Positions 13,201 to 26,800 of a stretch of 64,000 nt of DNA are shown here, piece by piece. The translations under genes and the position numbers were made by a program. How positions within the stretch are numbered: the first letter of the stretch is position 1; each line of letters starts with the position of its first letter. The stretch comes from Euonymus europaeus. Its lineage: Eukaryota > Streptophyta > Magnoliopsida > Celastrales > Celastraceae. Location of the stretch: assembly GCA_963580455.1 (NCBI GenBank), contig OY756961.1, positions 16,535,001-16,599,000 of the forward strand, written 5' to 3'. Under the pieces are notes generated by a model, which was not told where the DNA came from, made no database searches, and worked only from the letters and a program-made list of their open reading frames with translations.

Positions 13201-16170
13201 GAGCAACTTCGGACCATCAAAATTGCTCTATGTACACTTTTTATTGTTCTTCTATGTCAAATTTTACGAGTATAGGCTTCCTAGATTATTTCGATGCAAA
13301 AACACCAACTTTCTATGACAAATGTACGAAACCGTTAAAAGCTCCTCCATAGAGAGAGTTGATCAACTTCGGACTATCAAAGTTGCTCGGGATAGAGTTT
13401 TTATTGTTCTTCAATGTCAAATTTTACGAGTATAAGCTTCCTAGATTATTTCAATGTCAAAACACTAACTTTTTATGACAAATGGACAAAACCGTTAAGA
13501 GCTCTTCCATAGAGAGAGTTGAGCAACTTCGGACCATCAAAATTGCTCTATGTACACTTTTTATTGTTCTTCTATGTCAAATTTTACGAGTATAAGCTTC
13601 CTACTTTATTTTGATGCCAAAACACCAACTTTCTATGACAAATGGACCAAACCGTTAAAAGCTCCTCCATAGAGAGAGTTGAGCAACTTCGGACCATCAA
13701 AGTTGCTCGATGTACAATTTTTATTGTTCTTTTATGTCAAATTTTACGAGTATAAGCTTCATAGATTATTTCGATGCCAAAACACAAACTTTCTATGACA
13801 AATGGACCAAACCGTTAAAAGCTCCTCCATAGAGAGAGTTGCGCAACTTCGGACCATCAAAGTTGCTCGATGTAAAATTTTTGTTGTTCTTATATGTCAA
13901 ATTTTACGAGTATAAGCTTCATAGATTATTTCGATGCCAAAACAACAACTTTCTATGACAAATGGACAAAACCGTTAAAAGGTCCTCTATAGAGAGAGTT
14001 GATCAACTTCGGACTATCAAAGTTGCTCGGGACAGACTTTTTATTATTCTTCTATGTCAAATTTTACGAGTATAAGCTTCCTACATTATTTCGATGCCAA
14101 AACACCAACTTTCTTTGACAAATGGACAAAATCGTTAAAAGCTCCTCCATAGAGAGTGTTGAGCGACTTCGGACCATCAAAGTTGCTCGATGTATAATTT
14201 TTATTGTTCTTATATGTCAAATTTTACGAGTATAAGCTTCATAGATTATTTCGATGCCAAAACACCAACTTTCTATGACAAATGGACAAAACCGTTAAAA
14301 GCCCCTCCATAGAGAGAGTTGAGCAACTTCTGACCATCAAAGTTGCTCGGTGTACAATTTTTATTGTTCTCATATGCCAAATTTTATGGGTATATGCTTC
14401 ATAGATTATTTCGATTCGAAAACCCCAACTTTCTATGACAAATGGACAAAACCGTTAAGAGCTCTTCCATAGAGAGAGTTGAGCAACTTCGGACCATCAA
14501 AATTGCTCTATGTACACTTTTTATTGTTCTTCTATGTCAAATTTTACGAGTATAAGCTTCCTAGATTATTTCGATGCCAAAACATCAAATTTCTATGACA
14601 AATAGACAAAACCGTTAAGAGCTCTTCCATAGAGAGAGTTGGGCAACTTCGGACCATGAAAGTTGCTCGGTGTACAATTTTTATTGTTCTCATATGTCAA
14701 ATTTTACGAGTATAAGCTTCATAGATTATTTCGATGCCAAAACACCAACTTTCTATGACAAATGGACAAAACCTTTAAGAGCTCCTCCATAGAGAGAGTT
14801 GAGCAACTTCGGACCATCAAAATTGCTCTATGAACACTTTTTATTGTTCTTCTATGTCAAATTTTACGAGTATAGGCTTCCTAGATTATTTCGATGCAAA
14901 AACACCAACTTTCTATGACAAATGTACAAAACCGTTAAAGGCACCTCCATAGAGAGAGTTGATCAACTTCGGACTATCGAAGTTGATCGGGATAGAGTTT
15001 TTATTGTTCTTCAATGTCAAATTTTACGAGTATAAGCTTCCTTGATTATTTCAACGTCAAAACACCAACTTTTTATGACAAATGGACAAAACCGTTAAGA
15101 GCTCTTCCATAGAGAGAGTTGAGCAACTTCGGACCATCAAAATTGCTCTATGTACACTTTTTATTGTTCTTCTATGTCAAATTTTACGAGTATAAGCTTC
15201 CTACTTTATTTCGATGCCAAAACACCAACTTTCTATGACAAATGGACCAAACCGTTAAAAGCTCCTCCATAGAGAGAGTTGAGCAACTTCGGACCATCAA
15301 AGTTGCTCGATGTACAATTTTTATTGTTCTTATATGTCAAATTTTACGAGTATAAGCTTCATAGATTATTTCGATGCCAAAACACCAACTTTCTATGACA
15401 AATGGACCAAACCGTTAACAGCTCCTCCATAGAGAGAGTTGAGCAACTTCGGACCATCAAAGTTGCTCGATGTACAATTTTTATTGTTCTTATATGTCAA
15501 ATTTTACGAGTATAAGCTTCATAGATTATTTCGATGCCAAAACACCAACTTTCTATGACAAATGGACCAAACCGTTAACAGCTCCTCCATAGAGAGAGTT
15601 GAGCAACTTGGACCATCAAAGTTGCTCGATGTAAAATTTTTATTGTTCTTATATGTCAAATTTTACGAGTATAAGCTTCATAGATTATTTCGATGCCAAA
15701 ACACCAACTTTCTATGACAAATGGACAAAACCGTTAAAAGGTCCTCCATAGAGAGAGTTGATCAACTTCGGACTATCAAAGTTGCTCGGGATAGACTTTT
15801 TATTGTTCTTCTATGTCAAATTTTACAAGTATAAGCTTCCTACATTATTTTGATGCCAAAATACTAACTTTCTTTGACAAATGGACAAAATCGTTAAAAG
15901 CTCCTCCATAGAGAGTGTTGAGCGACTTCGGACCATCAAAGTTGCTCGATGTACAATTTTTATTGTTCTTATATGTCAAATTTTACGAGTATAGGCTTCA
16001 TAGATTATTTCAATGCCAAAACACCAACTTTCTATGACAAATGGACAAAACCGTTAAAAGCTCCTCCATAGAAAGAGTTGAGCAACTTCTGAACATCAAA
16101 GTTGCTCGGTGTACAATTTTTATTGTTCTCATATGTCAAATTTTACGAGTATAAGCTTCGTAGATTATTT
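10230..16170 (+). repeat. 12-monomer HOR with a 10-monomer variant
   Basis: GAGTTGGGCAACTTCGGACC recurs near 11,120, 13,040 and 14,640, spacings of 1,920 then 1,600 bp. The CTACTTTATTTCGATG plus GGACCAAACCG pair near 11,680, 13,600 and 15,200 shows the same two spacings. The first unit is therefore 12 monomers and the next 10, a two-monomer length change. Marker variants include TTTCAATGTCAAAACAC (11,530, 13,450) and AACCTTTAAGAGC. The last unit is cut short by the 51-bp deletion monomer that follows. Confidence 0.87.
10401..10572 (+). repeat. 172-bp monomer with a duplicated dyad arm
   Basis: The distance to the next monomer start is 172 rather than 160 bp. The reading is GTTGCTCGGGAT followed directly by ATTGCTCTATG: TTGCTC occurs at 10,490 and again at 10,502, a 12-bp repeat. 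The left part belongs to the GGGATAGA monomer type and the right part to the CTATGTACAC type, so this is a hybrid whose junction abuts the right arm of the inverted repeat. Confidence 0.88.
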
Positions 16171-16279
16171 CGATTCGAAAACCCCAACTTTCTATGACAA
16201 ATGGACAAAACCGTTAAGAGCTCCTCCATAGAGAGAGTTGAGCAATTTCGGACCATCAAAATTGCTCCATAGATTATTT
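16171..16279 (+). repeat. 109-bp truncated monomer (51-bp internal deletion)
   Basis: CGATTCGAAA at 16,171 is followed by the next monomer start at 16,280, a spacing of 109 bp. Sequence runs from AAATTGCTC straight into CATAGATTATTTCG, removing 51 bp including the T-rich stretch and the HindIII site. The breakpoint lies at the outer end of the right dyad arm. It is the shortest monomer I found. Confidence 0.93.
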
Positions 16280-18660
16280 CGATGCCAAAACACAAACTTT
16301 CTATGACAAAGAGACAAAACCGTTAAAAGCTCCTCCATAGAGAGAGTTGAGCATCTTCGGACCATCGAAGTTGCTCGGTGTACAATTTTTATTGTTCTCA
16401 TATGTCAAATTTTACGAGTATAAGCTTCATAGATTATTTTGATGCCAAAACACCAACTTTGTATGACAAATAGACAAAACCGTTAAAAGCTCCTCCATAG
16501 AGAGAGTTGAGAAATTTCGGACCATCAAAATTGCTCTATATGTACACTTTTTATTGTTCTTCTATGTCAAATTTTACGAGTATAAGCTTCCTATATTATT
16601 TCGATGCCAAAACACCAACTTGCTATGACAAATGGACAAAACCGTTAAAAGGTCCTCCATAGAGAGAGTTAATCAACTTCGGACCATCAAAGTTGCTCGG
16701 GATAGACTTTTAATGTTCTTCTATGTCAAATTTTACGAGTATAAGCTTCCTACATTATTTCGATGCCAAAACCCCAACTTTCAATGACAAATGGACAAAA
16801 CCGTTAAGAGCTCCTTCATAGAGAGAGTTGAGCAACTTCGGACCATCAAAGTTGCTCGGTGTACACTTTTTATTGTTCTTCTATGTCAAATTTTACGAGT
16901 ATAAGCTTCCTAGATTATTTTGATGCCAAAACACCAACTTGCTATGACAAATGGACAAAACCATTAAAAGGTCCTCAACAGAGAGAGTTGATCAACTTCG
17001 GACTATCAAAGTTGCTCGGGATAGACTTTTTATTGTTCTTCTATGTCAAATTTTATGAGTATAAGCTTCCTACATTATTTCGATGCCAAAACTCCAACTT
17101 TCTTTGACAAATGGACAAAATCGTTAAAAGCTCCTCCATAGAGAGTGTTGAGCGAGTTCAGACCATCAAAGTTGCTCGGTGTACAATTTTTATTGTTCTT
17201 ATATGTCAAATTTTACGAGTATAAGCTTTATAGGTTATTTCGATGCCAAAACACAAACTTTCTATGACAAAGAGACAGAACCGTTAAAAGCCCCTCCATA
17301 GAGAGAGTTGATCAACTTCGGACTATCAAAGTTGCTCGGGGTAGACTTTTTATTGTTCTTCTATGTCAACTTTTACGAGTATAAGCTTCCTAGATTAATT
17401 CGATGCCAAAACACCAACTTTCTATGACAAATAGACAAAACCGTTAAGAGCTCTTCCATAGAGAGAGTTGGGCGACTTCGGACCATCAAAGTTGCTCGGT
17501 GTACAATTTTTATTATTCTCATATGTCAAATTTTACGAGTATAAGCTTCGTAGATTATTTCGATGCCAAAACACCAACTTTCTATGACAAATGGACCAAA
17601 CTGTTAACAGCTCCTCCATAGAGAGAGTTGAGCAACTTCGGACCATCAAAGTTGCTCGATGTACAGTTTTTATTGTTCTTATATGTCAAATTTTACGAGT
17701 ATAAGCTTCCTACATTATTTCGATGCCAAAACACTAACTTTGTATGACAAATAGACAAAACCGTTAAAAGCTCCTCCATAGAGAGAGTTGAGCAACTTCA
17801 AACCATCAAAATTGCTCTATGTACACTTTTTATTGTTCTTCTATGTCAAATTTTACGAGTATAAGCTTCCTAGATTATTTCGTTTCGAAAACCCCAACTT
17901 TCTATGACAAATGGACAAAACCGTTAAAAGCTCCTCCATAGAGAGAGTTGAGCAACTTCTGAGCATCAAAGTTGCTCGGTGTACAAATTTTATTGTTCTC
18001 ATATGTCAAATTTTAGGACTATAAGCATCATAGATTATTTCGATCCCAAAACCCCAACTTTCTATGACAAATGGACAAAACCGTTAAGAGCTCCTCCATA
18101 GAGAGTGTTGAGCAACTTCGGACCATCAAAATTGCTCTATGTACACTTTTTATTGTTCTTCTATGTCAAATTTTACGAGTATAAGCTTCCTAGATTATTT
18201 CGATGCCAAAACACCAACTTGCTATGACAAATGGACAAAACCGTTAAAAGGTCCTCCACAGAGAGAGTTGATCAACTTCGGACTATTAAAGTTGCTCGGG
18301 ATAGACTTTTTATTGTTCTTCTATGTCAAATTTTACGAGTATAAGCTTCCTACATTATTTCGATGCCACAACACCAACTTTCTTTGACAAATGGAAAAAA
18401 TCGTTAAAAGCTCCTCCATAGAGAGTGTTGAGCGAGTTCAGACCATCAAAGTTGCTCGGTGTACAATTTTTATTATTCTGATATGTCAAATTTTATGAGT
18501 ATAAGCTTCCTAGATTATTTCGATGCCAAAACACTAACTTTCTATGACAAATGGACAAAACCGTTAAATGCTCCTCCACAGAGAGAGTTGAGCAACTTCG
18601 GAGCATCAAATTTGCTCGGTGTACAATTTTTATTGTTCTTATATGTCAAATTTTATGAGT
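16280..18660 (+). repeat. Mixed satellite segment with an 8-monomer duplication
   Basis: About 16,820-17,200 and 18,100-18,480 match at 1,280 bp offset, sharing CTTGCTATG, a CAACAGAG/CCACAGAG variant in place of CCATAGAG, and GGGATAGAC. The copies differ at several bases, so this duplication looks older than those upstream. Near 16,535 a monomer reads GCTCTATATGTACAC with two extra bases. No gene is present. Confidence 0.82.
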
Positions 18661-18689
18661 ATAAGCTTCCTTGATTATTTCGATGCAAA

Positions 18690-21600
18690 AACACCAACTT
18701 TCTATGACAAATGGACAAAACCGTTAAGAGCTTCTCTATAGAGAGAGTTGAGCAACTTCGGACCATCAAAATTGCTCTATGTACACTTTTTATCGTTCTT
18801 CTATGTCAAATTTTACGAGTATAGGCTTCCTAGATTATTTCGATGCTAAAACACCAACTTTCTATGACAAATGTACAAAACCGTTAAAAGCTCCTCCATA
18901 GAGAGAGTTGATCAACTTCGGACTATCAAAGTTGCTCGGGATAGAGTTTTTATTGTTCTTCTATGTCAAATTTTACGAGTATAAGCTTCTTAGATTATTT
19001 CAATGTCAAAACACCAAGTTTCTATGACAAATGGACAAAACCGTTAAGAGCTCTTCCATAGAGAGAGTTGAGCAACTTCGGACCATCAAAATTGCTCTAT
19101 GTACACTTTTTATTGTTCTTCTATGTCAAATTTTACGAGTATAAGCTTCCTACTTTATTTCGATGCCAAAACAACAACTTTCTATGACAAATGGACCAAA
19201 CCGTTAAAAGCTCCTCCATAGAGACAGTTGAGCAACTTCGGACCATCGAAGTTGCTCGGTGTACAATTCTTATTGTTCTTATATGTCACATTTTACGAGT
19301 ATAAGCTTTACATATTATTTTGATGCCAAAACAACAACTTTGTATGACAAATAGACAAAACCGTTAAAAGCTCCTCCATAGAGAGAGTTGAGCAACTTCG
19401 GACCATCGAAGTTGCTCGGTGTACAATTTTTATTGTTCTTATATGTCAAATTTTACGAGTATAAGCTTCATAGATTATTTTAATGCCAAAACACCAACTT
19501 TGTATCACAAATAGACAAAACCGTTAAAAGCTCCTACATAGAGAGAGTTGAGCAACTTCGGACCATCAAAATTGCTCTATGTACACTTTTTATTGTTATT
19601 CTATGTCAAATTTTACGAGTTTAAGCTTCCTAGATTATTTCGATGCCAAAACACCAACTTTCTTTGACAAATGGACAAAACCGTTAAAAGGTCCTCCATA
19701 GAGAGAGTTGATCAACTTCGGACTATCAAAATTGCTCGGGATAGACTTTTTATTGTTCTTCTATGTCAAATTTTACGAGTATAAGCTTCCTACATTATTT
19801 CGATGCCAAAACACCAACTTTCTTTGACAAATGGACAAAATCGTTAAAAGCTCCTCCATAGAGAGTGTTGAGCGACTTTGGACCATCAAAGTTGCTCGAT
19901 GTACAATTTTTATTGTTCTTATATGTCAAATTTTACGAGTATAAGCTTCATAGATTATTTCGATGCCAAAACACCAACTTTCTATGACAAATGGATAAAA
20001 CCGTTAAGAGCTCCTCCATAGAGAGAGTTGAGCAACTTCGGACCATCAAAATTGCTCTATGTACACTTTTTATTGTTCTTCTATGTCAAATTTTACGAAT
20101 ATAGGCTTCCTAGATTATTTCGATGCCAAGACACCAACTTTCTATGACAAATGTACAAAATCGTTAAAAGCTCCTCCATAGAGAGTGTTGAGGGACTTCA
20201 GACCATCAAAGTTGCTCGAGATAGAGTTTTTATTGTTCTCATATGTCAAATTTTACGAGTATAAGCTTCCTAGATTATTTCGATGTCAAAACACCAACTT
20301 TCAATGACAAATGGACAAAACCGTTAAGAGATCTCCTTTATAGATAGAGTAGAGCAACTTCGGACCATCAAAGTTGCTCTATGTACACTTTTTATTGTTC
20401 TTCTATGTCAAATTTTACGAGTATAAGCTTCCTACTTTATTTTGATGCCAAAACACCAACTTTCTATGACAAATGGACAAAATCGTTAAAAGCTCCACCA
20501 TAGAGAGTGTTGAGCGACTTCGGACCATAGAATTTGCTCGGTGTACAATTTTTATTGTTCTTATATGTCAAATTTATGAGTATATGCTTCGTAGATTATT
20601 TCGACGCCAAAACACCAACTTACTATGACAAATCGACAAAACTGTTAAAAGCTCCCCCATAGAGAGAGTTGAGCAACTTCGGACTATCAAAGTTGCTCGA
20701 GATAGATTTTTTATTGTTCTTCTATGTCAAATTTTACGAGTATAAGCTTCCTAGATTATTTCGATGCCAAAACACCAACCTTCTATGACAAATGGACAAA
20801 ACCACTAAAAGCTCTTTCATAGAGAGTGTTGAGCAACTTTAGACCATCAAAGTTGCTCGGTGTACAATTTTTATTGTTCTTATATGTGAAATTTTATGAG
20901 TATAAGCTTTCTAGATTATTTCGATGCCAAAACACCAACTTTCTATGACAAATGGACACAACCGTTAAAAGCTCCTCCATAGAGAGTGTTGAGCGACTTC
21001 GGACCATCAAAGTTGCTCGGTGTACAATTTTTATTGTTCTTATATGTCAAATTTTATGAGTATAAGCTTCATAGATTATTTTGATGCCAAAACACCAACT
21101 TTGTATGACAAATAGACAAAACCGTTAAAAGCTCCTCCATAGAGAGAGTTGAGCAACTTCGGACCATCAAAATTGCTCTATGTACACTTTTTATTGTTAT
21201 TCTATGAAAAAATTTACGAGTATAAGCTTCCTAGATTATTTCGATGCCAAAACACCAACTTTCTATGACAAATGGACAAAACCTTTAAAAGGTCCTCCAT
21301 AGAGAGACTTGATCAACTTCGGACTATCAAAATTGCTCGAGATAGACTTTTTATTGTTCTTCTATGTCAAATTTTACGAGTATAAGCTTCCTACATTATT
21401 TCGATGCCAAAACACCAACTTTCTTTGACAAATGGACAAAATCGTTAAAAGCTCCTCCATAGAGAGTGTTGAGCGACTTCGGACCATCAAAGTTGCTCGA
21501 TATACAATTTTTATTGTTCTTATATGTCAAATTTTACGAGTATAAGCTTTATAGATTATTTCGATGCCAAAACACCAACATTCTATGACAAATGGACAAA

Positions 21601-22251
21601 ACCGTTAAAAGGTCCTCCATAGAGAGAGTTGATCAACTTCGGACTATCAAAGTTGCTCGGGATAGACTTTTTATTGTTCTTCTATGTCAAATTTTACGAG
21701 TATAAGCTTTCTACATTATTTCAATGCCAAAACACTGACTTTCTTTGACAAATGGACAAAATCGTTAAAAGCTCCTCCATAGAGAGTGTTGAGCGACTTC
21801 AGACCATCAAAGTTGCTCGGTGTACAATTTTTATTGTTCTCATATGTCAAATTTTACGAGTATAAGCTTCATAGATTATTTTGATGCAAAAACACCAACT
21901 TTCTATGACAAATGGACAAAACCGTTAAGAGCTCCTCTATTGAGAGAGTTGAGCAACTTCGGACCATCAAAATTGCTCTATGTACACTTTTTATTGTTCT
22001 TCTATGTCAAATTTTACGAGTATAGGCTTCCTAGATTATTTCGATGCCAAGACACCAACTTTCTATGACAAATGTACAAAATCGTTAAAAGCTCCTCCAT
22101 AGAGAGAGTTGATCAACTTCGGACTATCAAAGTTGCTCGAGATAGAGTTTTTATTGTTCTTCTATGTCAAATTTTATGAGTATAAGCTTCCTAGATTATT
22201 TCGATGTCAAAACACCAACTTTCAATGACAAATGGACAAAACCGTTAAGAG
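18690..22251 (+). repeat. 3.5-kb block duplicated at 25.4-29.0 kb
   Basis: Markers here recur 6,747 bp downstream: TATCGTTCTT at 18,791 and 25,538; the ACAACAACTTTGTATG monomer at 19,321 and 26,068; AGATCTCC variant sites at 20,331 and 27,078, and at 22,252 and 28,999. Other shared features are TTTAATGCC with TTGTATCACAAATAG, and CGACGCCAAAACACC. It is the leftmost complete example of the monomer set that dominates the centre of the window. Confidence 0.88.
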
Positions 22252-23877
22252 ATCTCCTTTATAGATAGAGTAGAGCAACTTCGGACCATCAAAGTTGAGC
22301 AACTTCGGACTATCAAAGTTGCTCGAGATAGATTTTTTATTGTTCTTCTATGTCAAATTTTACGAGTATAAGCTTCCTAGATTATTTCGATGCCAAAACA
22401 CCAACCTTCTATGACAAATGGACAAAACCACTAAAAGCTCTTTCATAGAGAGTGTTGAGCAACTTTAGACCATCAAAGTTGCTCGGTGTACAATTTTTAT
22501 TGTTCTTATATGTGAAATTTTATGAGTATAAGCTTTCTAGATTATTTCGATGCCAAAACACCAACTTTCTATGACAAATGGACACAACCGTTAAAAGCTC
22601 CTCCATAGAGAGTGTTGAGCGACTTCGGACCATCAAAGTTGCTCGGTGTACAATTTTTATTGTTCTTATATGTCAAATTTTATGAGTATAAGCTTCATAG
22701 ATTATTTTGATGCCAAAACACCAACTTTGTATGACAAATAGACAAAACCGTTAAAAGCTCCTCCATAGAGAGAGTTGAGCAACTTCGGACCATCAAAATT
22801 GCTCTATGTACACTTTTTATTGTTATTCTATGAAAAAATTTACGAGTATAAGCTTCCTAGATTATTTCGATGCCAAAACACCAACTTTCTATGACAAATG
22901 GACAAAACCTTTAAAAGGTCCTCCATAGAGAGACTTGATCAACTTCGGACTATCAAAATTGCTCGAGATAGACTTTTTATTGTTCTTCTATGTCAAATTT
23001 TACGAGTATAAGCTTCCTACATTATTTCGATGCCAAAACACCAACTTTCTTTGACAAATGGACAAAATCGTTAAAAGCTCCTCCATAGAGAGTGTTGAGC
23101 GACTTCGGACCATCAAAGTTGCTCGATATACAATTTTTATTGTTCTTATATGTCAAATTTTACGATTATAAGCTTTATAGATTATTTCGATGCCAAAACA
23201 CCAACATTCTATGACAAATGGACAAAACCGTTAAAAGGTCCTCCATAGAGAGAGTTGATCAACTTCGGACTATCAAAGTTGCTCGGGATAGACTTTTTAT
23301 TGTTCTTCTATGTCAAATTTTACGAGTATAAGCTTTCTACATTATTTCGATGCCAAAACACTGACTTTTTTTGACAAATGGACAAAATCGTTAAAAGCTC
23401 CTCCATAGAGAGTGTTGAGCGACTTCAGACCATCAAAGTTGCTCGGTGTACAATTTTTATTGTTCTCATATGTCAAATTTTACGAGTATAAGCTTCATAG
23501 ATTATTTTGATGCAAAAACACCAACTTTCTATGATAAATGGACAAAACCGTTAAGATCTCCTCTATTGAGAGAGTTGAGCAACTTCGGACCATCAAAATT
23601 GCTCTATGTAAACTTTTTATTGTTCTTCTATGTCAAATTTTACGAGTATAGGCTTCCTAGATTATTTCGATGCCAAGACACCAACTTTCTATGACAAATG
23701 TACAAAATCGTTAAAAGCTCCTCTATAGAGAGAGTTGATCAACTTCGGACTATCAAAGTTGCTCAAGATAGAGTTTTTATTGTTCTTCTATGTCAAATTT
23801 TATGAGTATAACCTTCCTAGATTATTTCGATGTCAAAACACCAACTTTCAATGACAAATGGACAAAACCGTTAAGAG
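20672..23877 (+). repeat. Tandem duplication, 1,626-bp period
   Basis: About 20,672-22,251 matches 22,298-23,877 at 1,626 bp offset, including ACACTGACTTT (near 21,733 and 23,360) and CTCTATTGAGAG. The period would be 1,921 bp but for the 295-bp deletion at the start of the second copy. Differences are few, for example GAGCTCCTC versus GATCTCCTC near 21,928/23,555. Confidence 0.9.
22202..22387 (+). repeat. 186-bp chimeric monomer at a 295-bp deletion junction
   Basis: After AGATCTCC the sequence runs AAAGTTG then AGCAACTTCGGACT (22,291-22,311), fusing the right dyad arm of one monomer to the left arm of another. Against the unit 1,921 bp upstream, the equivalent of 20,377-20,671 is missing (295 bp). 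GTTG is shared at the join. The result is a long monomer with a partly doubled dyad (arms at about 22,274, 22,290, 22,297 and 22,316). Confidence 0.9.
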
Positions 23878-26800
23878 ATCTCCTTTATAGATAGAGTAGA
23901 GCAACTTCGGATCATCAAAGTTGCTCTATGTACACTTTTTATTGTTCTTCTATGTCAAATTTTACGAGTATAAGCTTCCTACTTTATTTTGATGCCAAAA
24001 CACCAACTTTCTATGACAAATGGACAAAACCGTTAAAAGCTCCACCATAGAGAGTGTTGAGCGACTTCGGACCATAAAATTTGCTCGGTGTACAATTTTT
24101 ATTGTTCTTATATGTCAAATTTATGAGTATATGCTTCGTAGATTATTTCGACGCCAAAACACCAACTTACTATGACAGATCGACAAAACCGTTAAAAGCT
24201 CCCCCATAGAGAGAGTTGAGCAACTTCGGACTATCAAAGTTGCTCGAGATAGATTTTTTATTGTTCTTCTATGTCAAATTTTACGAGTATAAGCTTCCTA
24301 GATTATTTCGATGCCAAAACACCAACCTTCTATGACAAATGGACAAAACCGCTAAAAGCTCTTTCATAGAGAGTGTTGAGCAACTTTAGACCATCAAAGT
24401 TGCTCGGTGTACAATTTTTATTGTTCTTATATGTGAAATTTTATGAGTATAAGCTTTCTAGATTATTTCGATGCCAAAACACCAACTTTCTATGACAAAT
24501 GGACACAACCGTTAAAAGCTCCTCCATAGAGAGTGTTGAGCGACTTCGGACCATCAAAGTTGCTCGGTGTACAATTTTTATTGTTCTTATATGTCAAATT
24601 TTATGAGTATAAGCTTCATAGATTATTTTGATGCCAAAACACCAACTTTGTATGACAAATAGACAAAACCGTTAAAAGCTCCTCCATAGAGAGAGTTGAG
24701 CAACTTCGGACCATCAAAATTGCTCTATGTACACTTTTTATTGTTATTCTATGAAAAAATTTACGAGTATAAGCTTCCTAGATTATTTCGATGCAAAACA
24801 CCAACTTTCTATTACAAATGGACAAAACCTTTAAAAGGTCCTCCATAGAGAGAGTTGATCAACTTCGGACTATCAAAATTGCTCGAGATAGACTTTTTAT
24901 TGTTCTTCTATGTCAAATTTTACGAGTATAAGCTTCCTACATTATTTCGATGCCAAAACACCAACTTTCTTTGACAAATGGACAAAATCGTTAAAAGCTC
25001 CTCCATCGAGAGTGTTGAGCGACTTCGGACCATCAAAGTTGCTCGATATACAATTTTTATTGTTCTTATATGTCAAATTTTACGAGTATAAGCTTTATAG
25101 ATTATTTCGATGCCAAAACACCAACATTCTATGACAAATGGACAAAACCGTTAAAAGGTCCTCCATAGAGAGAGTTGATCAACTTCGGACTATCAAAGTT
25201 GCTCGGGATAGACTTTTTATTGTTCTTCTATGTCAAATTTTACGAGTATAAGCTTTCTACATTTTTTCGATGCCAAAACACTGACTTTCTTTGACAAATG
25301 GACAAAATCGTTAAAAGCTCCTCCATAGAGAGTGTTGAGCGACTTCAGACCATCAAAGTTGCTCGGTGTACAATTTTTATTGTTCTCATATGTCAAATTT
25401 TACGAGTATAAGCTTCATAGATTATTTTGATGCAAAAACACCAACTTTCTATGACAAATGGACAAAACCGTTAAGAGCTCCTCTATAGAGAGTGTTGAGC
25501 AACTTCGGACCATCAAAATTGCTCTATGTACACTTTTTATCGTTCTTCTATGTCAAATTTTACGAGTATAGGCTTCCTAGATTATTTCGATGCCAAAACA
25601 CCAACTTTCTATGACAAATGTACAAAACCGTTAAAAGCTCCTCCATAGAGAGAGTTGATCAACTTCGGACTATCAAAGTTGCTCGGGATAGAGTTTTTAT
25701 TGTTCTTCTATGTCAAATTTTACGAGTATAAGCTTCTTAGATTATTTCAATGTCAAAACACCAAGTTTCTATGACAAATGGACAAAACCGCTAAGAGCTC
25801 TTCCATAGAGAGAGTTGAGCAACTTCGGACCATCAAAATTGCTCTATGTACACTTTTTATTGTTCTTCTATGTCAAATTTTACGAGTATAAGCTTCCTAC
25901 TTTATTTCGATGCCAAAACAACAACTTTCTATGACAAATGGACCAAACCGTTAAAAGCTCCTCCATAGAGACAGTTGAGCAACTTCGGACCATCGAAGTT
26001 GCTCAGTGTACAATTCTTATTGTTCTTATATGTCAAATTTTACGAGTATAAGCTTTATATATTATTTTGATGCCAAAACAACAACTTTGTATGAGAAATA
26101 GACAAAACCGTTAAAAGCTCCTCCATAGAGAGAGTTGAGCAACTTCGGACCATCGAAGTTGCTCGGTGTACAATTTTTATTGTTCTTATATGTCAAATTT
26201 TACGAGTATAAGCTTCATAGATTATTTTAATGCCAAAACACCAACTTTGTATCACAAATAGACAAAACCGTTAAAAGCTCCTACATAGAGAGAGTTGAGC
26301 AACTTCGGACCATCAAAATTGCTCTATGTACACTTTTTATTGTTATTCTATGTCAAATTTTACGAGTTTAAGCTTCCTAGATTATTTCGATGCCAAAACA
26401 CCAACTTTCTTTGACAAATGGACAAAACCGTTAAAAGGTCCTCCATAGAGAGAGTTGATCAACTTCGGACTATCAAAACTGCTCGGGATAGACTTTTTAT
26501 TGTTCTTCTATGTCAAATTTTACGAGTATAAGCTTCCTACATTATTTCGATGACAAAACACCAACTTTCTTTGACAAATAGACAAAATCGTTAAAAGCTC
26601 CTCTATAGAGAGTGTTGAGCGACTTTGGACCATCAAAGTTGCTCGATGTACAATTTTTATTGTTCTTATATGTCAAATTTTACGAGTATAAGCTTCATAG
26701 ATTATTTCGATGCCAAAACACCAACTTTCTATGACAAATGGACAAAACCGTTAGGAGCTCCTCCATAGAGAGAGTTGAGCAACTTCGGACCATCAAAATT

